DNA of 64,000 nucleotides, taken from contig CAZNXJ010000025.1 in the NCBI GenBank assembly GCA_964577115.1, positions 1-64,000 of the forward strand. Direction: 5' to 3'. The translations under genes were made by a program, and so were the position numbers. The stretch comes from CAZNXJ01 sp964577115 (GTDB lineage Bacteria; Planctomycetota; Planctomycetia; Pirellulales; Pirellulaceae). This document shows positions 34,692-46,809 of the stretch, piece by piece. Within the stretch, counting starts at the first letter, position 1. Each line of letters begins with the position of its first letter. Under the pieces are notes generated by a model. The model was not told where the DNA came from, did not search any database, and saw nothing but the letters and a program-made list of their open reading frames with translations.

Positions 34692-36479
34692 TTAGCGCGG
34701 GCGATCGTCTAAGGCGCCGCCCGAGCTGGTGAGATTGCGCGCGGTGTTGATCAGGCCGAGATGCGAGAAGGCCTGCGGAAAGTTGCCGACCAGGCGGCGC
34801 GTGTTGGGGTCGTATTGTTCGGAGAGTAGTCCAACATCGTTGCGCAGGCTCAGCAGCCGTTCGAAGATGTCCCGCGCTTCGTCCATGCGGCCTTCCTGGG
34901 CGAGACAATCGGCGAGCCAAAACGTGCATAGCAAGAAGACGCCTTCGCCCGGCGGCAGGCCGTCGACCTCGGTGAGTGTCGGATAGCGATCGAGGAAGCC
35001 GTCCCGCGTTAGCCGCTTTTGGATCGCGCGCACGGTCCCCACCATCCGCGGATCGTTGGCCGGGAGAAAGCCGACCAGCGGCATCATCAGCAAGCTCGCG
35101 TCCACGTGGTCAGCGCCGTAGTATTGAACGAACGAATTCAGTTCGGCGCTGAATCCCTCGCGGCACACCTGTTCGTGAATCTCATCACGCAGACGCTTCC
35201 ATACGGCGACATTGCCTTCGAGCCCGAAATCTTCGACGGCTTTGACGCCGCGGTCCATGGCGACCCAGGCCATGACTTTCGAGTGGACGAAGTGCCGCCG
35301 CGGTCCGCGGACTTCCCAGATGCCTTCATCGGGCTTATGCCAGTCCGTTTCGAGGAACTTCAGCATGCAGCGCTGAATACGCCAGGCATTTTCATTGGGC
35401 GGTAGGCCGTTGCGCCGCGCGACATGCAGAGCGTCCATGACTTCGCCGTAGACGTCGAGCTGATGTTGCTTCGTTGCGGCGTTGCCGATTCGCACGGGCC
35501 GTGAGTTTTCGTAACCGGGGAGCCAATCAAGCTCGAGTTCCGTCAACCGCCGCTCGCCGGCGACCCCATACATAATCTGTATCTGTTCCGGCGTGCCGGC
35601 AACGGCATTGGTAAGCCAATCGCGCCACGCGGCGGCCTCTTCGGTGTAGCCGCCTGCCATGAGCGCGTAGAGCGTAAACGTCGCGTCGCGGAGCCAGCAG
35701 TAGCGGTAGTCCCAGTTGCGTACGCCCCCGAGATGCTCGGGCAAGGAGGTCGTTACGGCCGCGACGAGTCCCCCAGTCCTGGCCGACGTCATGGCTTTCA
35801 GCGTGATAAGCGACCGAACGACGGCTTCACGCCATTCGCCTTCGTACGTGCAGTGACTGGTCCAATCGCGCCACCATTGTTCTGTTTCTACGATGGTTTG
35901 CTCGGGAACGCACGGACTTGGATCGGGATCGTGCGTACGCGTCCACGTCAAAGCGAATGGAACTCGCTGCCCCTCGGTCACGGTAAAATCCGCGACCGTG
36001 TGGAGGTTTTCGCCATGCAGCGCGACGGGAGTGCGGCAGTGCAAAGTTTCGGGGCCGGCCGTGGCGCGGATCCCCGTGTCGGTGTGGCGGACCCAGGGAA
36101 CGATCGAACCGTAATCGAACCGGATCGTCAGCTCGAATCGCATCGGCACAACCCCGCCTCGCCCTTCGACCACGCGTACCAAATCGGGCGCCGAAGTTCG
36201 CGGAGGCATGCAATCGATCAACGCGACCTTGCCGCTTTCCGTTTCGAATTCCGTCTCGAGAACGAGCGTGTCGGGCCGATACCGCCGGTTGATTCGTGTT
36301 ATCGGCAGCGACGGCGCAATCTTCCATCGGCCATGATCGTTCGTTCCGAGTAGCGCCGCGAAGCAGGCCGGTGAATCGAATCGCGGGAAGCAGAGCCAGT
36401 CGATCGAACCGTCACGTGCGACAAGGGCCGCGGTTTCACAGTCGCCGATCAGGGCATAATCTTCGATGTGCGACGGCAT
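34692..36479 (-). CDS. GH15 family glucoamylase/trehalase-like protein
   Basis: A 595-residue cytoplasmic protein. The N-terminal SHIEDYALIGDCETAALV followed by GSIDWLCFPRFDSPACFA is typical of bacterial GH15 proteins. The (alpha/alpha)6 catalytic part has EHLGGVRNWDYRYCWLRDAT, QIMYGVAGERRLTELEL (catalytic Glu region), PPGEGVFLLCTFWLADCL and LLSEQYDPNTRRLVGNFPQAFSHLGLI. Activities in this group are glucoamylase or trehalase. ATG 36479 is used; the frame upstream enters the preceding gene's 3' end. The gene before it (36559-37941) is on the same strand, 79 bases away. Confidence 0.93.
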   Translation of the reverse strand: MPSHIEDYALIGDCETAALVARDGSIDWLCFPRFDSPACFAALLGTNDHGRWKIAPSLPITRINRRYRPDTLVLETEFETESGKVALIDCMPPRTSAPDLVRVVEGRGGVVPMRFELTIRFDYGSIVPWVRHTDTGIRATAGPETLHCRTPVALHGENLHTVADFTVTEGQRVPFALTWTRTHDPDPSPCVPEQTIVETEQWWRDWTSHCTYEGEWREAVVRSLITLKAMTSARTGGLVAAVTTSLPEHLGGVRNWDYRYCWLRDATFTLYALMAGGYTEEAAAWRDWLTNAVAGTPEQIQIMYGVAGERRLTELELDWLPGYENSRPVRIGNAATKQHQLDVYGEVMDALHVARRNGLPPNENAWRIQRCMLKFLETDWHKPDEGIWEVRGPRRHFVHSKVMAWVAMDRGVKAVEDFGLEGNVAVWKRLRDEIHEQVCREGFSAELNSFVQYYGADHVDASLLMMPLVGFLPANDPRMVGTVRAIQKRLTRDGFLDRYPTLTEVDGLPPGEGVFLLCTFWLADCLAQEGRMDEARDIFERLLSLRNDVGLLSEQYDPNTRRLVGNFPQAFSHLGLINTARNLTSSGGALDDRPR

Positions 36480-36558
36480 GGTCGGCGCCTTTGGAGTTCG
36501 GAGGAAGTGCGAGCCACCATAGCCTCGGTGGGACAATGCAGGTGTTTTGTGCCGACGC

Positions 36559-37941
36559 TCATTCGCGCCACGCGGCTTTGAGGCGTGGATCGTCGAGGTC
36601 GAGCCGATAGAGAATCTGGTTGTAGTCGTAGCGAGGCGTGGGTGCGGGGCGATTGGCAAACTGCGCCGTGTACGTTCCTTCGAAGTAGAGATGCGGCGAG
36701 TCGGCGCGCGCAAACGTCGCATGCTGTTTCGGGTTGTAAAACGTGTAGTTCTGATGCGTCAGAATTTTCACGGCCGGACCCCAGGGGCCGAGAGGCGATC
36801 GTGCTTCGGCGTACCAGACTTCACCAAACGCCGACGGCTTGCCGAACTTCTCGACGAACACAATGGTCCACCGCTGGCGCCAGGGATGCCAGGCGAGCGA
36901 ACCCGAGTGCGGTACAACGGCGACGCCGTCGGTGCTCGTCAGTTGGTCGTCCGCCGGCAACGCTTCCCATTGATTTGGATCCTGCCAGGCTTCGTAGGTG
37001 GCGCGGCAGCGCACTGTTGGTAGCGGGTTACCGAACAGCACCCAATCATGGCCTTCTTCGTCACGCCAATGCGTCGCGTGTCCGTCCGGAATGGGGGGTG
37101 ATTCTTGAGGCGATTCATCGCGGCGCCAGACAACGCGATGCCGCGAGAACACCTGCTGCTCGTCGTCCCACACACACAAGCCTCGCTCGTATGCTTCCAG
37201 CGTGCCGCGAATTTTCATGTACGAGGCGACGAGATGCGACTTGCCGTCGCGATCGGGCAGGCTGACGAGCGCCGTGAGCCACGTCGGGCCGTCTCCAGGC
37301 AGTGGAGCGACACCGCGGGCACGCTCGTCGGCATCCAGAAAATATTCATACGACAGTTTTAGAGGCGGGGTGAGCGGCAATGGCGGCACGACGTCGGTCG
37401 TGGCGGCGGTTGCATGGAAGATGCCGAGCGGATAATGAGCGACGCTTGTGTCACCCCAGATCCAGAATAGGCGGCCGTTGTGGACCGCATTGTGGGTGCT
37501 GTCACAGCCGACTACCGGCGCATCGCGCCACGTCACGTGTTCTCCAAATCGTTGGCTCTCGGCAAACAATCCGCTTCCTGTCAGACGCCCAACGCGCTGC
37601 GCGATGTTCGTGCGCGTAAGCAACACTCGGTGAATCTCGCCTCGCCGTGGCGTCGCGCGAAAGCCGCGCATCCCAAAGCCATCGGCGGGAACTTCATAGC
37701 CGTGACCGACGACATCGAACCACGTCTCGCGTTCCAGGAGATCGGGATCGTCGATTGCAATGATGCCCGCATTGTCAGAGATGAACCGCAGTTGATTGGT
37801 CGTGCGCAGCTCGACCAAGGGAACGGGCCAGTTATTTGCGCTGTCAACGAGCTCGATGCGGAATGGCGGCTCGGCGTGCACGGCGCCAGAAAACACCGAC
37901 AGCAGAACGAGCCAGCCCCAATGTCGAATGCTCGCAACCAT
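36559..37941 (-). CDS. Secreted beta-propeller-like protein of unknown function
   Basis: A 460-residue protein with a signal peptide (HWGWLVLLSVFSGAVHAEP). Residues about 28-120 look like a carboxypeptidase-regulatory-like beta-sandwich (VPLVELRTTNQLRFISDNAG). The remainder has repeated strand pairs with Trp/Asp (GRLFWIWGDTSVAHYPLG, DWVLFGNPLPTVRCRATY, SLAWHPWRQRWTIVFVEKFG, GEVWYAEARSPLGPWGPAVK), reminiscent of DUF4185 or GH43-like propellers. No catalytic residues can be assigned. It may be cotranscribed with the GH15 gene. Confidence 0.72.
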   Translation of the reverse strand: MVASIRHWGWLVLLSVFSGAVHAEPPFRIELVDSANNWPVPLVELRTTNQLRFISDNAGIIAIDDPDLLERETWFDVVGHGYEVPADGFGMRGFRATPRRGEIHRVLLTRTNIAQRVGRLTGSGLFAESQRFGEHVTWRDAPVVGCDSTHNAVHNGRLFWIWGDTSVAHYPLGIFHATAATTDVVPPLPLTPPLKLSYEYFLDADERARGVAPLPGDGPTWLTALVSLPDRDGKSHLVASYMKIRGTLEAYERGLCVWDDEQQVFSRHRVVWRRDESPQESPPIPDGHATHWRDEEGHDWVLFGNPLPTVRCRATYEAWQDPNQWEALPADDQLTSTDGVAVVPHSGSLAWHPWRQRWTIVFVEKFGKPSAFGEVWYAEARSPLGPWGPAVKILTHQNYTFYNPKQHATFARADSPHLYFEGTYTAQFANRPAPTPRYDYNQILYRLDLDDPRLKAAWRE

Positions 37942-38213
37942 TGGCTCGAGTTCCGGTGCGTGAGCTTAGCGTGAGTAGAGAGCTATACGGATTTGAGCTT
38001 AACATTTCGGCGCGCAAGATTTCGAGCCGATGGCGTCGATTCCCAAAAGTCGACACACAGTGTCGTTGGGCCCTACGCGGTGTCGCGCGCTCGCTACTGG
38101 GCAACGGGTGGTGCGTTCATCATAATTGCAAGTCAAACGGGTGGCGGGATGTTGACCGCCGTCCGTGCTGTGAGCGGACAACGTGAGCACACGTGTGCGG
38201 AGTCCTTAGATCC

Positions 38214-39458
38214 ATGATTAAACGAATCTCGTCGGCCGCCATGCTGCTGAGTTTGGTGGCTCTGTGGTCCGCGGTGGCTCGCGCGGATACCCAGAACCAG
38301 GCGGCAGCTCGTGTCGAATTAAAAGCCGGCGATCGAATTGTGCTCGTCGGCGGATCGTTCATCGAACGCATGCAGGCGAACGGTTATTTCGAGACCCTGC
38401 TTACCACTCGCTATCCTCGCCTTGGGCTGACATTCCGCAATGTGGGCTGGAGCGGCGATACAGTGCAGGGGATCGCGCGCGCCGTGTTCGGAACTCCCGA
38501 GGAAGGGTTTGCTCGACTGCTCAAGGATGTCCGCGAATCCGAGCCGACATTGATTCTCGTGGCATACGGCAATAACGAAGCTCATGGCGGATCGGCCGAG
38601 CTGCCGGCATTCGAGCAGCAGCTCCACCGGCTGCTCGACGAACTGGCGGAGATCTGCCCGCGCATTGCGCTGATCACACCGCGCCCCTATGAACATGCCG
38701 GGCCACGCATGCCGGATCCGGCGCCCTACAACGAGCAGCTCGCGCAGTATGCCGAGTGCATTCGCCAGGTTGCGGCGGCGCGGAATCTGGCCGTCATTGA
38801 TCTGCATGCCGATGCGCTTGCGCGGGGAGCGGGGTACGCCGAGACGACGATGGACGGAGTGCAGCTTACGCCGCGAGGTTACTGGACGGTGTCCTTGCAG
38901 CTCGCGGAACTTCTCGGCAGTCCACCATCGCCTTGGCGGCTGGATTACAATGCCGCCAATGGCAGCTACAACGCTGTGAATGTTTCGGTCCAGGACGTGG
39001 ACGCGGAACCGCAGCGAATTCGCTGGTCGCTTTTGGATCGCGAACTTCCTCCTTCGCCTCCGCCGGGAGCATTGGATGCGGCCGCTGCCGCAGCGACGTC
39101 CGCCGGTACGCTGCGCGTTCGCGGCCTGGAAGAAGGGAAATACCAGCTGCTGATCGACGGTTTGCCCATTGTCGAAGCGACAGCGGACGAATGGGCGAGC
39201 GGCTGTGAGCTTCCACTGCGTGGAGGCCACGAGCAGGTCGCGCAGCTGCGCAGCTTGATTGGCGAGAAGAACGAATACTATTTCCATCGCTACCGACCGC
39301 AGAACGAAACCTATCTGTTCCTGTTCCGCAAACACGAACAGGGGAACAACGCGGTCGAAATTCCTCAGTTTGATCCGCTGATAGCGGAACACGAGAAGCG
39401 GATCGCGAGTCTCGCTGCTCCGCAGCGGCACGTGTACGAGCTGGTGCGAACGCACTAA
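38214..39458 (+). CDS. Secreted SGNH/GDSL-like hydrolase with altered catalytic block
   Basis: A 414-residue protein with a signal peptide (AAMLLSLVALWSAVARA). Block I is VLVGGSFIE with Ser48, block II NVGWSGDT, block III VAYGNNEA with the Asn, and block V DGVQLTPRGYW, where Asp214 is present but the usual His is Gln217. The last 180 residues (NYNAANGSYNAV-like strand region, then GEKNEYYFHRYRPQNETYLF) are an extra domain seen in planctomycete SGNH proteins next to heme proteins. It is 59 bases upstream of the PVC-type heme gene. The substitution leaves activity in doubt. Confidence 0.85.
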   Translation: MIKRISSAAMLLSLVALWSAVARADTQNQAAARVELKAGDRIVLVGGSFIERMQANGYFETLLTTRYPRLGLTFRNVGWSGDTVQGIARAVFGTPEEGFARLLKDVRESEPTLILVAYGNNEAHGGSAELPAFEQQLHRLLDELAEICPRIALITPRPYEHAGPRMPDPAPYNEQLAQYAECIRQVAAARNLAVIDLHADALARGAGYAETTMDGVQLTPRGYWTVSLQLAELLGSPPSPWRLDYNAANGSYNAVNVSVQDVDAEPQRIRWSLLDRELPPSPPPGALDAAAAAATSAGTLRVRGLEEGKYQLLIDGLPIVEATADEWASGCELPLRGGHEQVAQLRSLIGEKNEYYFHRYRPQNETYLFLFRKHEQGNNAVEIPQFDPLIAEHEKRIASLAAPQRHVYELVRTH

Positions 39459-39517
39459 TGCGGACGAGAACGTAGCGGCGTCCCCGTCGCACCACGATCC
39501 TCGACTATTTCCTCTCC

Positions 39518-42952
<3,435 letters not shown>

Positions 42953-43043
42953 GCCCTTGCCCCTGATCGAAGCCCGCGAAACCAAGGCTCCCGTGCGGGG
43001 CCGGGGTAGGGCCTCGGCGATACTGGAGTGCAATTGGGCGGCA

Positions 43044-43069
43044 CCCCCCCCACCCCCCCCACCCCACCC
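43044..43069. repeat. C-rich homopolymeric tract
   Basis: Two runs of eight C (43044-43051 and 43053-43060) and runs of four and three, each separated by a single A. It lies about 115 bases before the start of an outer-membrane-type gene. Such tracts can slip during replication or be sequencing artefacts. Confidence 0.8.
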
Positions 43070-43185
43070 GCGCGGTGCGTAGTCGCTCTTGACGCAACGG
43101 CGGGCTCGCGATATTCACTCGTTCCCTTCGGAACCGGCTGTTATCGACCGAGCCCTTCGTCCGTCTTGAGCCGCTTGTGCGCGTG

Positions 43186-44574
43186 ATGGATTTTTCGTAC
43201 GGGTTGCTGATTCGTGGACTTCTGCTGAGCCTGGTGTTGATGCCGGGTATCGCTGCGGCGCAGGTGCGCGCGCGGCTGCCCAGCGGAACGCAGCCTCCGC
43301 CGCTGACCGACTCGCCGCCACCCGCGACCAGTGCACCGGTCGGAGCATCCCTTGGCACAGGAATCTCCGGGAACACGTCTTTATCTCCGCTCGTTCCAAG
43401 CGGCACGGTCGGTGCGTCGCTCGGTCAGCCAGCCTTCGATCCCTACGCTCCACAGACAACCCCGTCGCTGGGCTCCACGCTATTTGGCGGCGCGCCTGCG
43501 GCGCCAAACTATTCCTATCCAGGCGCTGGTACTGGGTACGCGGCTCCAGGAGGTGTCCCTCCCGCACTGCCGCCCAGCGCGTACGGGACGCCTGCCATCG
43601 GCGGCACACCGCTCGGGACGCCTGCGTATGGGGCACCGGGGTATGCGGCACCCGGGTATGGCGCCGGCGCTTACCCAACGACGCCTCCCGCACTGTTTCC
43701 CAACGGCTTTACCGGGCCGAACGCTCTATGGAGTGAAGGCACGATCATCGGCGCGCCGGTGCGCTTGATCCAAGGACCGCGTGTACGGCATGCATGGCTG
43801 GCCGGCACCAAGGGCCGCGAGTTGGGAATTCACGAAACCGATGTATCCGTTGCGCTCACGTACCCGAACTTCTTGTTCTCGGACCGACCGATCTACGTCG
43901 TTCCCTCGTTTTCGTTGTACTTATTCGACGGGCCAAGGCCGGAAAACTTCGACGGTGCGATGCCCGATCTGCCTGGCCAGACGTACGGAGCGTTTATCGA
44001 TTCGCTTTGGCAGCCCGATATCAATGGGATCGTGGGCTTTGATCTAGGCGCACGCGTTGGCGTCTTCTCGGACTTTGACACGCTGAACAAGAATAGCCTT
44101 CGGACGTTGGGGCAGGGCCTGGTGCGCCTGCGCTTGACGCCGACGATGACGTTGAAAGGTGGTGCGATTTACGTCGATCGCGCCGACATCAAGCTCATCC
44201 CGGCCGGTGGAATTCTTTGGGAGCCGAATCCGCAAGCGCGATTTGATTTGTATTTTCCTCAGCCGAAAGTTTCGCAGTACGTCACGACCATCGGTAATCA
44301 GGACCTGTGGTGGTATATCGGCGGCGAATTTGGCGGCGGGACGTGGACGATCGAACGTGCAGTCGATGGTGGCTCCGACAAGGTGGACGTGAACGATATC
44401 CGTGTGCTCGTGGGCATGGAATTCGGCCCGCCAGAATGGTTCCGCGAAGGTCGGCGGCTCGGATTCATTGAAGCCGGATGGGTCACGGAACGCCGCTTGA
44501 TCTATGTGCGCCGACCCGAGGACAACGTCCATCTGAAAGATACGTTCATGCTTCGGGCGGGGATTGGCTACTAG
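43186..44574 (+). CDS. Outer-membrane-type protein with Pro/Gly/Ala-rich linker, paralogue 1
   Basis: A 462-residue exported protein (signal IRGLLLSLVLMPGIAAAQ). Residues about 28-175 are low complexity and Pro/Gly/Ala/Tyr-rich with short repeats such as YGAPGYAAPGYGAGAYP. The C-terminal 280 residues alternate aromatic beta strands (IYVVPSFSLYLFDGP, YGAFIDSLWQPDINGIVGFDL, GGAIYVDRADIKLIPAGGILW, LWWYIGGEFGGGTWTI) and end in Tyr, as outer-membrane barrels do. It resembles the DUF6268-like barrel proteins of planctomycetes. An in-frame GTG at 43177 is an alternative. A paralogue follows directly. Confidence 0.7.
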   Translation: MDFSYGLLIRGLLLSLVLMPGIAAAQVRARLPSGTQPPPLTDSPPPATSAPVGASLGTGISGNTSLSPLVPSGTVGASLGQPAFDPYAPQTTPSLGSTLFGGAPAAPNYSYPGAGTGYAAPGGVPPALPPSAYGTPAIGGTPLGTPAYGAPGYAAPGYGAGAYPTTPPALFPNGFTGPNALWSEGTIIGAPVRLIQGPRVRHAWLAGTKGRELGIHETDVSVALTYPNFLFSDRPIYVVPSFSLYLFDGPRPENFDGAMPDLPGQTYGAFIDSLWQPDINGIVGFDLGARVGVFSDFDTLNKNSLRTLGQGLVRLRLTPTMTLKGGAIYVDRADIKLIPAGGILWEPNPQARFDLYFPQPKVSQYVTTIGNQDLWWYIGGEFGGGTWTIERAVDGGSDKVDVNDIRVLVGMEFGPPEWFREGRRLGFIEAGWVTERRLIYVRRPEDNVHLKDTFMLRAGIGY

Positions 44575-44605
44575 AACGCGCGCCGCGCGGGGTCGTGAGG
44601 ACGTG

Positions 44606-45775
44606 ATGAACTTGCGAGGCATCCTGCGTAGCGTAGCGGGATTTGTATCGCTAGGCGGTATTCTGGTCGCGTCGAGCATGGGTGGTGCGCAGGACGTGCC
44701 AGCGCCGACGAACCAATGGCCAAGCGCGTGGGCGCATCCCGCGTACATGCCGAGCGAAACGGGGATGCCAGAGGCAACGCTGCCAAGTTCGCCGTTTGCG
44801 TTTCCCGGCCCGCCACAGGAGCCCGCGATGGCGAACCATCCCTGGGATGTTCCCACTTGGCCCGCGCACCCTGGCCCGCTCGTACAGCCAGCCGCTCACG
44901 TCCCGCCGAACGCTGCGCAGGTACACCCGGATCTCAACTTCCAGCATTTCCCCGGCGTACCTACGGGAGAGTATCCCGAGCAGCTCAAGCTGAAGATGCA
45001 TAAGGACGCGTTTCTACAGCGCCTTTCGCTCACTGCCACCTGGCTCGACCGAGGTTCGACCTCTTCGGTGGGTGTAACGGAAGTGGAACTGTACGCGACT
45101 GGCGCGATCCCGTGGCCGTCGCGCGAGCAGCCAATGTTGATTACACCGGGCTTTAACGTGCGATTCTTTGATGCGGTACTGCCCGAATTGCCCAGTGAAG
45201 TTTACGACGCCTATCTGCAATGGATGTGGCTGCCGCGGTGGAACGAATACTGGAGCGGCGTGCTGGCGGTAGCGCCGGGGGTATACAGCGACTTCGAGCA
45301 ATACGAGAGCGATGCGCTGCGCATAACTGGACGGGGGCTCGTTCGCTGGCACGTGCAGCCCGATACGCTGGAAGTCGTTTTCGGCGTACTCTACTTGGAC
45401 AGAACCGACTACAGCCTGCTGCCAGCGGGCGGCATTATCTGGTCACCCGTCGAGCATGCTCGCTTCGAGCTGCTGTTTCCAAAGCCGAAGATTGGCTGGC
45501 GACTCGCCCAGGATCCGGGCGTGCGTGAAGATTGGATCTATTGGGGCGGCGAGTTCGGCGGCGATACGTGGCTCGTCACACACGGTGCGCAATCCGAGCG
45601 GATGACGATGCGCGACTGGCGAACGTACGTGGGCGCCGAGCGCATACTCGCGGGCGGATCGGCGCTGCGCATCGAGCTCGGCTACGTATTTGCTCGCACC
45701 TTCGAATTCGAATCGTCGAACTTCGAATATGAGCCCGACGATTCGATCCTTGTGCGGCTGGGAGGCAACTACTGA
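44606..45775 (+). CDS. Outer-membrane-type protein, paralogue 2
   Basis: A 389-residue exported protein (signal VAGFVSLGGILVASSMGGAQ). The C-terminal 270 residues align by eye with paralogue 1: ITPGFNVRFFDAVLPELPSEVYD against VVPSFSLYLFDGPRPENFDG; YSDFEQYESDALRITGRGLVRW against FSDFDTLNKNSLRTLGQGLVRL; DRTDYSLLPAGGIIWSPVEHA against DRADIKLIPAGGILWEPNPQA. The N-terminal linker is Pro/His-rich and unrelated. ATG 44606 has TGAGGA upstream and starts 31 bases after paralogue 1, so the pair is a tandem duplication in one unit. Confidence 0.72.
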   Translation: MNLRGILRSVAGFVSLGGILVASSMGGAQDVPAPTNQWPSAWAHPAYMPSETGMPEATLPSSPFAFPGPPQEPAMANHPWDVPTWPAHPGPLVQPAAHVPPNAAQVHPDLNFQHFPGVPTGEYPEQLKLKMHKDAFLQRLSLTATWLDRGSTSSVGVTEVELYATGAIPWPSREQPMLITPGFNVRFFDAVLPELPSEVYDAYLQWMWLPRWNEYWSGVLAVAPGVYSDFEQYESDALRITGRGLVRWHVQPDTLEVVFGVLYLDRTDYSLLPAGGIIWSPVEHARFELLFPKPKIGWRLAQDPGVREDWIYWGGEFGGDTWLVTHGAQSERMTMRDWRTYVGAERILAGGSALRIELGYVFARTFEFESSNFEYEPDDSILVRLGGNY

Positions 45776-45794
45776 CGCGCCCCGGACCGAAGTT

Positions 45795-46667
45795 CTAGCG
45801 CGACATGGCGCGCTTGACCGCGTCGCCCATGTCGGCCGGCGTCGCGGCGACCACAATACCGGCGTCTTCGAGCGCGGCAACCTTCTCGGCTGCCGTTCCC
45901 TTGCCGCCCGAAATAATCGCGCCGGCGTGTCCCATGCGCTTTCCGGGAGGAGCCGTACGACCGGCGATGAAGGCCGCGACGGGCTTGGTGACATGCTGCT
46001 TCACGTAGGCGGCCGCTTCTTCCTCGGCGGATCCACCGATCTCACCGATCATCAGAATGGCTTCGGTTTCCGGATCCTTTTCGTACAGCTCGAGCAGATC
46101 AATGAACGAGGTGCCGACGATCGGATCGCCACCGAGCCCAACGCAGGTGGTTTGGCCGAGCCCGAGGTTGGTTGTCTGCCACACTGCTTCGTAGGTCAGC
46201 GTACCGCTGCGGCTGATGATGCCGACCTTGCCGCGCTGGTGGATGTAGCCGGGCATGATCCCGATCTTGCATTCGCCCGGCGTGATGACGCCGGGGCAGT
46301 TGGGGCCGATCAGCCGCACGCCGCGCTGCCGCACGACCTCATAGACGTGCACCATATCGAGCACCGGGACGCCTTCCGTAATGGCGACGATGACTTCGAT
46401 GCCCGCGTCGACGGCTTCGAGGATGGCGTCGGCCGTGAACGGTGCCGGTACGAAGATCATCGTCGCGTTCGCGCCGGTCTCTTTGACGGCTTCTTCAACG
46501 GTGTCGAATACCGGCAGGCCGAGCGTCGTTTCGCCGCCCTTGCCCGGCGTTACCCCGCCGACCATTTTCGTTCCGTATTCCAAGCAGCCCTTTGTGTGGA
46601 ACTGGCCGGAGGTGCCGGTGATACCTTGGCAGATGACCCGCGTGTCTTTGTTGACCAGGATGCTCAT
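45795..46667 (-). CDS. sucD: Succinyl-CoA ligase, alpha subunit
   Basis: A 290-residue protein of normal length. The N-terminal Rossmann part has CQGITGTSGQFHTKGCLEYGT and GGVTPGKGG (CoA binding), RLIGPNCPGVITPGECKIGIMP follows, and the phosphohistidine is in KRMGHAGAIISGGKGTA. With SucC it interconverts succinyl-CoA and succinate with formation of ATP or GTP in the TCA cycle. It lies downstream of sucC with a 142-base spacer that contains an inverted repeat. Confidence 0.97.
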   Translation of the reverse strand: MSILVNKDTRVICQGITGTSGQFHTKGCLEYGTKMVGGVTPGKGGETTLGLPVFDTVEEAVKETGANATMIFVPAPFTADAILEAVDAGIEVIVAITEGVPVLDMVHVYEVVRQRGVRLIGPNCPGVITPGECKIGIMPGYIHQRGKVGIISRSGTLTYEAVWQTTNLGLGQTTCVGLGGDPIVGTSFIDLLELYEKDPETEAILMIGEIGGSAEEEAAAYVKQHVTKPVAAFIAGRTAPPGKRMGHAGAIISGGKGTAAEKVAALEDAGIVVAATPADMGDAVKRAMSR

Positions 46668-46738
46668 GACGGTTTTGTCTCGTTCGCGCTCTCGGGAGAG
46701 ATGATTCGCAGCTCGCAGGACGCTTGCTCGCGCCCGGG

Positions 46739-46790
46739 TTGGAAGGGGGATCCGGCTTCAGGGCTCGGGGTTCAATGCTCGCCCTTCCAA
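46739..46790. promoter_or_regulatory. Inverted repeat between sucC and sucD
   Basis: TTGGAAGGG (46739-46747) and CCCTTCCAA (46782-46790) are perfect 9-base arms separated by 34 bases. No T-tract follows on the minus strand. It could stabilise or partly attenuate the sucCD message. Confidence 0.5.
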
Positions 46791-46809
46791 TAACTTTTCA
46801 GTCGTGGAT

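Noticed and set aside
35733..36353. 206-codon forward frame
   Set aside because: Antisense to the GH15 gene with its intact catalytic motifs.
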